A stretch of 38,143 nucleotides of DNA from contig CAZFQG010000037.1 of NCBI GenBank assembly GCA_964520785.1, positions 1 to 38,143 on the forward strand, given 5' to 3'. Every line of letters starts with the position of its first letter. Position 1 is the first letter of the stretch. The stretch comes from CAZFQG01 sp964520785 (GTDB lineage Bacteria > Planctomycetota > Planctomycetia > Pirellulales > Thermoguttaceae). The notes under the pieces were generated by a model that saw nothing but the letters and a program-made list of their open reading frames with translations, was not told where the DNA came from and ran no database searches. Positions 32,572 to 38,143 of this stretch are shown piece by piece. The translations under genes were made by a program, and so were the position numbers.

Positions 32572-34159
32572 AGCCGAGAACTCGGAAGAAGCGGTCGCCA
32601 AAAGCCGCGGAGACAAACCGGTCGGACCGCGGGAATCCGGAGGACTCGCCGGTTCGTCGTCGACCGCCGGAAACGCCGACGAAGAAGCCGGCAACGCGAA
32701 TGCTCGCGACCGGCTCTCCGCTTTGAGCGACGCCTTCCGCGAAGTCGCGAGCGCGGTAAAGCCCAGCGTGGTACAGGTGTCCGTCGAGATTCGTCCCAGA
32801 ATGGGGCGAATGGGGCTCGGTTCGCGGCTTTCCCCAACGGAAATCGAGAAACTGGCGAGACGCTTCGGTCCGCTCTCGGAGATCGATCCCGAGTTGGGGC
32901 AGTTCTTTCGCGCACCGCGGCCTCCGCGAAGGTCTCCCGAGTACGAGCGGTACAACGTGCCTTTGCCGGTCGGAAGCGCAAGTGGCTGGATATACGATGA
33001 GCGGGGTCATGTCGTTACCAGTCACCACGTGGTGGCTCGAGCGGACGCGATCACACTGACGTTTCACGATAACAGCGAAGCCGCGGCCGAACTGCTTGGT
33101 TCCGATCCGCAAACCGACATCGCTTTATTGGTGACGAAGAAGTCGGATTTGCGCCCCGCGACGCTTGCGACCGATCCGTCTCAACAAGGCGACATCGTCC
33201 TGGCCGTCGGCTCGCCGTTCCGCTATGCCTTCTCCGTCAGCCAAGGGATCGTCTCCGCGACCGGCCGCCGAATGGGGATTCTCGGGCCACACGGATACGA
33301 GGACTTCATCCAAACCGATGCCGCGATCAATCCGGGCAATTCGGGCGGCCCGCTCGCCAACGCCAGAGGCGAGGTCGTCGGGATGAACACCGCCATCGCG
33401 AGCCGCAGCGGAGCCTCCGCCGGTATCGGTTTCGCGATCCCCGCCGAGATGATTCGCGAAGTAGTCGCGAAATTGATCGATGAAGGGAAGGTCGAGCGCG
33501 GCTACTTGGGCGTGATGATCAGTGACGACAAGCGGCTTCTGGCCAGTTTCGGGGCCGAGCGGGGCGTCCTGGTGGAGGACATGATCGACGGCGGACCGGC
33601 GGACCAGGCCGGACTCGAATCGGGCGATATCATCGAGAACGTCGATGGCGAACCGATCACGAGCGCCGCGGCGCTACGGCGTCGAGTGGCACGAGCGGAA
33701 CCCGGCGAGACGGCGCGGCTGACTCTGCTTCGCGATGGAAAGCCGATGGACATCGAGGTGACCTTGGAACAGCAGCCTTCGGCAGGCAGAACTCCGGACC
33801 GCCCCTCCGAAACGTCGCCCCCGCCGGACGATTCGGGCGAGTTGGAGGCGTTGGGTAAGTTGGGGTTCGAACGCCTCCAAGCGATTACCCCTCAGATCGC
33901 CCAGCGATACAATCTCGACCCGCCGCGGGGCGTGTTGGTGCTCGAGATGCGCCCCTTTAGCGCGGCATCCACCGCCGGAATGAAACCGGGTGACATCATC
34001 AGCCATGTGCAAGGGGAGAAAGTTGCCGATATCGATGAACTCCGCTCGATCGTCGAAGAGCATGACCTCGAAGGAGGCGTGCGGATGCGGGTCCGAACTC
34101 CCGGCGGTCCGAACCGATTCGTGTTCCTGTCTCTGGAAGAACGGGGACCCGAGACATAA
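32309..34159 (+). CDS. HtrA/DegP-like serine protease, predicted lipoprotein with two PDZ domains
   Basis: A 616-residue periplasmic quality-control protease. Residues 1-25 are a lipoprotein signal (RRRIPMYLGTVLVGLAFGTA plus C), followed by an acidic, Ser/Ala-rich low-complexity linker (about 30-135). The trypsin-like domain carries His240 in SHHVV, Asp270 in PQTDIALL and Ser345 in NPGNSGGPL. PDZ1 (about 395-480) has YLGVMISDDKRLLASF and GPADQAGLESGDIIENVDG. PDZ2 (about 515-610) has GVLVLEMRPFSAASTAGMKP and GDIISHVQGEKV. AAGGAGA 7 bases before the ATG at 32309 supports this start; an ATG at 32336 with GGAGG is a fair alternative. Its 5' end overlaps the BON frame, and the two genes are surely co-transcribed. 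Confidence 0.93.
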   Translation: MLFVRRRIPMYLGTVLVGLAFGTACTRPGQEERMDTVSNSRSKFGGPADATESPVGASESIDTTGEEGSQASVATRSAEEDASRRMPEAENSEEAVAKSRGDKPVGPRESGGLAGSSSTAGNADEEAGNANARDRLSALSDAFREVASAVKPSVVQVSVEIRPRMGRMGLGSRLSPTEIEKLARRFGPLSEIDPELGQFFRAPRPPRRSPEYERYNVPLPVGSASGWIYDERGHVVTSHHVVARADAITLTFHDNSEAAAELLGSDPQTDIALLVTKKSDLRPATLATDPSQQGDIVLAVGSPFRYAFSVSQGIVSATGRRMGILGPHGYEDFIQTDAAINPGNSGGPLANARGEVVGMNTAIASRSGASAGIGFAIPAEMIREVVAKLIDEGKVERGYLGVMISDDKRLLASFGAERGVLVEDMIDGGPADQAGLESGDIIENVDGEPITSAAALRRRVARAEPGETARLTLLRDGKPMDIEVTLEQQPSAGRTPDRPSETSPPPDDSGELEALGKLGFERLQAITPQIAQRYNLDPPRGVLVLEMRPFSAASTAGMKPGDIISHVQGEKVADIDELRSIVEEHDLEGGVRMRVRTPGGPNRFVFLSLEERGPET

Positions 34160-34213
34160 TTCCCCCGGACAGATCGTCGAATACGACCGGGCGCAACGGC
34201 ATGGAGGCGACTA

Positions 34214-34444
34214 ATGTGTCAGATTATTCATATTGACGAGGTTTTCGAGGCGATCCTGGACGATTGGGATGACCCCAATGATACGCCTCGCGCGCGACAT
34301 CTCGCGGGGGAGCTTCCCGCGTCGCCGGAGACGCCCGACGATATCCATTTGGAGTTCGTTCACGCCGTTCGGTCGGCCGAGATACAAAAGGCCGACGACT
34401 CGGCGGTTCAGGCTGTTCGCGATGGATTGCTGACGAGCGGCTAA
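34214..34444 (+). CDS. Small acidic protein of unknown function (76 aa)
   Basis: A 76-residue acidic protein starting MCQIIHIDEVFEAILDDWDD, then helix-rich DDIHLEFVHAVRSAEIQKAD and DSAVQAVRDGLL. The start is backed by GGAGG about 8 bases upstream, and it follows the protease by only 54 bases on the same strand, so it is probably the last gene of the BON-HtrA operon. I recognise no family. The composition suggests a soluble helical protein, perhaps a regulator or adaptor of the protease, but this is only positional inference. Confidence 0.65.
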   Translation: MCQIIHIDEVFEAILDDWDDPNDTPRARHLAGELPASPETPDDIHLEFVHAVRSAEIQKADDSAVQAVRDGLLTSG

Positions 34445-34790
34445 GGCCCGCGAAACGCATGATTCGCAACGGAATCCGCCTCGAGTCCAGTGGTACGATA
34501 CGTCGCGTTATCGGTTGGTCTTCCTGTTGACGGCAACCGCCGCGCTGGACGGAATGAAACGGACGCGGACGGTGGACTTGTGTATCTGCCCGTCGACATG
34601 ACAAGTGACGTTGACGCTCGGCTCCGCAAGGAGGCATTTTTGGACGACACCACGGAAAGGAAGGTAGTGCTCGTCCGTTCTCGCACCGGAGGCGCCCTTA
34701 CGCGGAGGGACGGACAGTTCCTCGGAGTGGCCTTGGCAGAGGTACCTAAGGAAAATGACCGTCTCGTGCCGCGACGACAGGCAAAGTCGA
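34445..34790. other. Convergent spacer with two opposing doubtful ORFs
   Basis: A 346-base gap between the 76-residue gene and the 3' end of the ATPase gene. A GTG-started plus-strand ORF (34490-34864) and an ATG-started minus-strand ORF (34508-34813) overlap almost fully. Both lack a ribosome-binding site and family pattern, and both run into the ATPase gene. At most one could be real. Confidence 0.4.
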
Positions 34791-37730
34791 TCATTGGGCG
34801 CGGGACCATCCAAGGTGCTTGCCCAGCGAGGTCAATCGAGAAATCCAACTCTCGGGCCGGTTGACCATGTCCCGCGGGCGCAGCCATTTGTGCACCTCGT
34901 TGACGATGATCGCCGTGGAGGCGACGCCGATAGTGGCGATCCAGACGTACCATGGGAGCGGTTGGAATTCGAGCAACTCCTGGGTCCATGGGATATAGAG
35001 GGCCGCCACGTGGACGGCCAGAGACGTCAGTACGCCCGCCAGAAGTACCTTGTTGGCGAAGAGGCTCTTCTTGAAGATGGACACGTCTTCGCTGCGGCAG
35101 TTGAACACGTGGATTTTTTGGAACAGCACGAGCGTCGTCAGCGCCGCCACGCGAGCCAGGGCGAGGCTATCGTCTCCATGGAAGTATATCCAGTAGAAGA
35201 CGCCCAGCGTTCCGACGGCGAGCCAGATTCCGATCCAGATCAATCGCTCAATCAGCGCCGCGTCGAGAACGCCCTCGCCGGTCGGACGCGGCGGTCGCCG
35301 ATACAGGGCCCGTTCGCCCGGCTCGAAACCCAGCACGACGTCGGCGATGCCGTTGGTCACCACGTTGCACCAGAGTATCTGGGCGGGCAACAACGGCAGC
35401 GGCCACCCCATGCCGAGCGCCGCGAGAATGATCAACACGACGGCCGCGCCGGTGCTCAGCAGGAAGAACGTCGCCATGCCGATATTGCGGAACGCCGTTC
35501 GGCCCTCCTCCACCGCGGAGTAGATGCTCGCGAAATTGTCGTCGGTGATCACCATGTCGCTCGCTTCCTTGGCGACATCGGTCCCCGACCGGCCCATCGC
35601 AGCACCGAGATGGGCCGCTTTCAAAGCGGGGGCGTCATTCACTCCGTCGCCGGTCACCGCCACGACCTGTCTTTGCGCCTTCAGTCGTTCGACGATCCTG
35701 AGCTTCTGCTCCGGCTTGACTCGCGCGAAGACGTTCGTTCCGGACAGCACGTCGTCCAGTTCTTCGTCCGAGACGGCCGCGATCTCCCGCCCCGTCCCGG
35801 CCTCCAGTATCTCCTCCGCGCGGTCGCTTCCCCCTGGTCCGCTCGGGGACCGTCGTGAATCCCGCTCACTACCGGAATGGGCGCGGGCGAGGTGGACCTG
35901 TCTGGCGATCGCCGTCGCGGTCCCGGAATGGTCTCCCGTGACCATGATGACTCGAATCCCCGCCTCGTGGCACCGATCGACCGCGTCGATGGCCTCCCGC
36001 CGAGGGGGGTCGAGCAGGCCCTGCATTCCGACGAACGTCATGCCGCGAGGTTCTTCGCGTTGGATCGAATCGTGCGCCTCGCGGCCGCGGCCGATCGCCA
36101 TCGCCAGGACTCGAAGACCCCTGTTCGCCATTTCCGCGTTTTGTTGGTTGAATTCGTCGCGGTCGAGGGGAATCGTTCCTCCGGAGTCGGTACCCCTTCG
36201 TTCACACATCTCGAATATCACTTCGGGCGCGCCCTTAACGAGCACCAACGGTCCCTCCTCTCCATCCGGCACCTCGTGAACGCTGGCCGAAAAGCGACGC
36301 TCGGTCTTGAACGGCACTTCGTCGATCCGGGGGTAATCCTCCAACAAATCTCCCTTCCAAAGGCCCCCTTTGGCGGCCGAGACGAGCAAGGCGACCTCCA
36401 TCGGATCGCCCTGGAAGGGCGGCGCGTCTTCCGGGGGCGCCGATCCCGCGTCGCGATCCTCTTCATTCTCCTCGCGCTGCATTTCTTCACCGGGTTCCGC
36501 CTTCTCGTGCCCGTCGATCGAGACGGTCTTCTCTATCGACGCCGAGTTGTTGAGCAAACCGGACAATAGCGTGAAGAACAGAGGCGTTCCCCGCTCGATT
36601 TCGACGGAAGACCCTCGCGACGTGATTTGACCTTCCGCGGAGGAAGTCTTTCCGGTCACGTCGAAGCGGCCGTCGCCGGCGACGATGGTCTGCACGGTCA
36701 TCCGGTTCTGCGTCAGCGTTCCGGTCTTGTCGGAGACGATCGTCATCGTACTGCCGAGGGTCTCGACGGCCGGAAGATTGCGAATCACCGCGTTGCGCCT
36801 CGCCATTCGCCGCACGCCGATGGCCAGAGCGACCGTCATTACTACCGGTAGCCCGGCGGGAATCGCCGCCACGGACAGAGATACCGCTAAGAGAAACATG
36901 TCCACGACGGCGTTGCCCATGAGCAATCCCGCGCCGAACGCGATGGCGGCGACGAACAAGATAACGGCCGCGATCCGTTTGGCCAGCCGATCCATCCGAC
37001 GCTGCAGGGGCGTTTCGATCTCGCCGGCCTCCCGGACGCCCTCGGCGATCTTTCCCAACTCGGTTCGTGCCCCGGTGCCGACGACGACCCCCTCGGCGTG
37101 TCCCGCCGTGACGGCCGTCCCCATGAACGCCATGTTCCGCTGCTCCACCGGAGGGAGATTCTCGTCCGCGTCGGCCATCGGTTCCTCCGTCTTGCCGGTC
37201 GGAACCGACTCCCCGGTCAAGGCGGACTCATTGACCTGAAGTGAAGAGGAGTCCAGCAATCGGATGTCGGCCGGCACCATATCGCCCTCGGACAGAACGG
37301 CGATGTCTCCAGGGACGAGTTCTTCGCTATCGATCGGCCGCACCCTATCCTCGCGACGCACGGTCGCCCTTGGCGAGACCATCTCCATCAGGGAATGAAC
37401 CGCCGTCTCCGCCCGGTATTCCTGGATGAATCCGACCGTGGCGTTCACGGCGAGGACGGCGGCGATCACGATCGCGTCGCCCCAACTTTGGATTGCCAGC
37501 GTGACCGCCAACGCCGCGATCAAAACGTAGATCAACGGGCTCATGAACTGATCGAGCAGTACCCTCCACGCGCTGATTTGCTCGTCGCTTCGGATGGTAT
37601 TGCGGCCGTGACGCTCCAGTCGGGCGGCGGCCTCTTGGCGCGAGAGCCCCGCCGCGCGGCCGCCGACCCGATCCAGCGATTCTTGCGGCGAAAGTCTGTA
37701 CCAGTTTCTCGTCTCGCGGTTTTCGGTCAT
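34791..37730 (-). CDS. P-type cation-transporting ATPase (P2-like)
   Basis: A 979-residue ion pump. The N-terminal cation-ATPase domain (LSPQESLDRV, then GLSRQEAAARLERHGRN) is followed by membrane helices M1-M2 (about 60-103). The A-domain has ALTGESVP (TGES 172-175), and M4 carries AAIPAGLPVV at 291-295, a PAGLP rather than the PEGLP of SERCA. The phosphorylation site is Asp334 in SDKTGTLT. Further motifs are MVTGDHSGTATAIARQ, GDGVNDAPALKAAHLGAAMG and a C-terminal M5-M10 bundle with WCNVVTNGIADVVLGFEP. Two acidic or polar inserts lie in the N-domain and just after the TGD motif. The substrate is unclear: Ca2+, Na+, Mg2+ or H+ are all possible. The ATG at 37730 (AGGA upstream) is chosen; the frame continues 125 codons into spacer DNA. 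Confidence 0.93.
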   Translation of the reverse strand: MTENRETRNWYRLSPQESLDRVGGRAAGLSRQEAAARLERHGRNTIRSDEQISAWRVLLDQFMSPLIYVLIAALAVTLAIQSWGDAIVIAAVLAVNATVGFIQEYRAETAVHSLMEMVSPRATVRREDRVRPIDSEELVPGDIAVLSEGDMVPADIRLLDSSSLQVNESALTGESVPTGKTEEPMADADENLPPVEQRNMAFMGTAVTAGHAEGVVVGTGARTELGKIAEGVREAGEIETPLQRRMDRLAKRIAAVILFVAAIAFGAGLLMGNAVVDMFLLAVSLSVAAIPAGLPVVMTVALAIGVRRMARRNAVIRNLPAVETLGSTMTIVSDKTGTLTQNRMTVQTIVAGDGRFDVTGKTSSAEGQITSRGSSVEIERGTPLFFTLLSGLLNNSASIEKTVSIDGHEKAEPGEEMQREENEEDRDAGSAPPEDAPPFQGDPMEVALLVSAAKGGLWKGDLLEDYPRIDEVPFKTERRFSASVHEVPDGEEGPLVLVKGAPEVIFEMCERRGTDSGGTIPLDRDEFNQQNAEMANRGLRVLAMAIGRGREAHDSIQREEPRGMTFVGMQGLLDPPRREAIDAVDRCHEAGIRVIMVTGDHSGTATAIARQVHLARAHSGSERDSRRSPSGPGGSDRAEEILEAGTGREIAAVSDEELDDVLSGTNVFARVKPEQKLRIVERLKAQRQVVAVTGDGVNDAPALKAAHLGAAMGRSGTDVAKEASDMVITDDNFASIYSAVEEGRTAFRNIGMATFFLLSTGAAVVLIILAALGMGWPLPLLPAQILWCNVVTNGIADVVLGFEPGERALYRRPPRPTGEGVLDAALIERLIWIGIWLAVGTLGVFYWIYFHGDDSLALARVAALTTLVLFQKIHVFNCRSEDVSIFKKSLFANKVLLAGVLTSLAVHVAALYIPWTQELLEFQPLPWYVWIATIGVASTAIIVNEVHKWLRPRDMVNRPESWISRLTSLGKHLGWSRAQ

Positions 37731-38143
37731 GAATCCTCGGTTGGGGCGTTTAGACGTCGGCAACGTCACGACTCGATTCTCGCTCGGCGCCCGTTTTCTT
37801 CCGGGGTCCTTACGTCGACGTTGCCCGATTTCCTGTTGAATCAGCATTCCTATTGAATCAGCACTCATGCAATCCGTATGCCAAGTCGCCGCGGGCCGCG
37901 GCCGCGAAGGTTTTTTTTGGTGGTCTTGCCCACGACGCAGGCGACTGGCCCCCGAAAAACACCCCCTGCCATCCCGTCGAACGGGAACGAGAAACCTTGC
38001 ATTGACGTTTGCCCCGCCCCGTAATCGCGTGCTTTTTCCCAGATTGCCAACCCACGGATTCAGCGGAATTCGCTGGTTGTTACTGGTACTAGTGCCGCAA
38101 CTCACAATTGTTAGCCCACCAAGGCGAGATTTTCACTATTTCC
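37731..38143. other. Upstream region of the ATPase gene to the window end
   Basis: A 413-base spacer with no convincing gene. It holds a tandem direct repeat (listed separately). The extreme right end is AT-richer and lacks a recognisable gene start. Confidence 0.4.
37836..37866. repeat. Two 14-bp tandem direct repeats upstream of the ATPase gene
   Basis: TTGAATCAGCATTC (37836-37849) and TTGAATCAGCACTC (37853-37866) differ at one base and start 17 bases apart, about 106-136 bases upstream of the ATPase ATG. This is a candidate regulator-binding site. Confidence 0.5.

Noticed and set aside
34490..34864. A 124-codon GTG-started ORF opposite the ATPase 3' end
   Set aside because: No ribosome-binding site or known pattern was found. 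It overlaps an opposing ORF and the ATPase gene.
1..38143. CRISPR array, toxin-antitoxin pair, restriction-modification or other defence locus
   Set aside because: No regularly spaced repeats, nuclease/helicase cassettes or paired small genes were found on either strand.

Overview
The window looks like a chromosome segment from a GC-rich planctomycete, probably of the Pirellulales type. This rests on three PEP-CTERM proteins, an HzsA-related cytochrome-type protein with CXXCH motifs, a DUF4838 protein, two paralogous planctomycete-style outer-membrane proteins, a planctomycete-style tyrosine-integrase N-terminus, and sigma-54 beside ordinary housekeeping genes. The assignment is inferred from gene content; no 16S or marker search was possible. 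Layout, left half: 1-4748 holds a bifunctional-nuclease (DUF151) gene, a chorismate mutase/prephenate dehydratase (pheA), two tandem outer-membrane paralogues and an exported Dabb protein. 5131-7376 holds a family-4 glycosyltransferase and a gene fusing an excisionase-type helix-turn-helix to a SAM methyltransferase. 7452-12860 is a two-gene secreted-protein unit (DUF4838, then HzsA-related). 13399-18209 carries three PEP-CTERM surface proteins around a translationally coupled pair of a membrane-anchored protein and an ABC ATPase. Middle: 18296-23070 is an information-processing block with the SRP RNA, dnaX, ybaB, recR and rpoN. It is followed by a corrinoid-binding protein, a small unknown protein, a Tat-exported beta-propeller and hisB. 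A tRNA-Val(CAC) at 27357-27430 marks the border of a decayed accessory region. Right half: directly after the tRNA come short direct repeats, a truncated integrase, and a 1.33-kb IS66-type element with 16-bp perfect terminal inverted repeats and an internally deleted transposase. A gene-poor tract (29359-31743) follows, containing a CBS-pair protein, a BON-domain remnant with an internal amber codon, and a diverged non-coding repeat. The window ends with a stress-type cluster: CBS protein, double-BON protein, lipoprotein HtrA-like protease, a 76-residue protein, and a convergent P-type cation ATPase. No CRISPR array, complete prophage or recognisable new defence system was found. The most promising leads are the HTH-methyltransferase fusion with its phased upstream repeats, the C39-like PEP-CTERM protein with a lipobox, the tRNA-bounded relic island, and the CBS/BON/HtrA/ATPase cluster with its pseudogene and duplicated spacer sequence.
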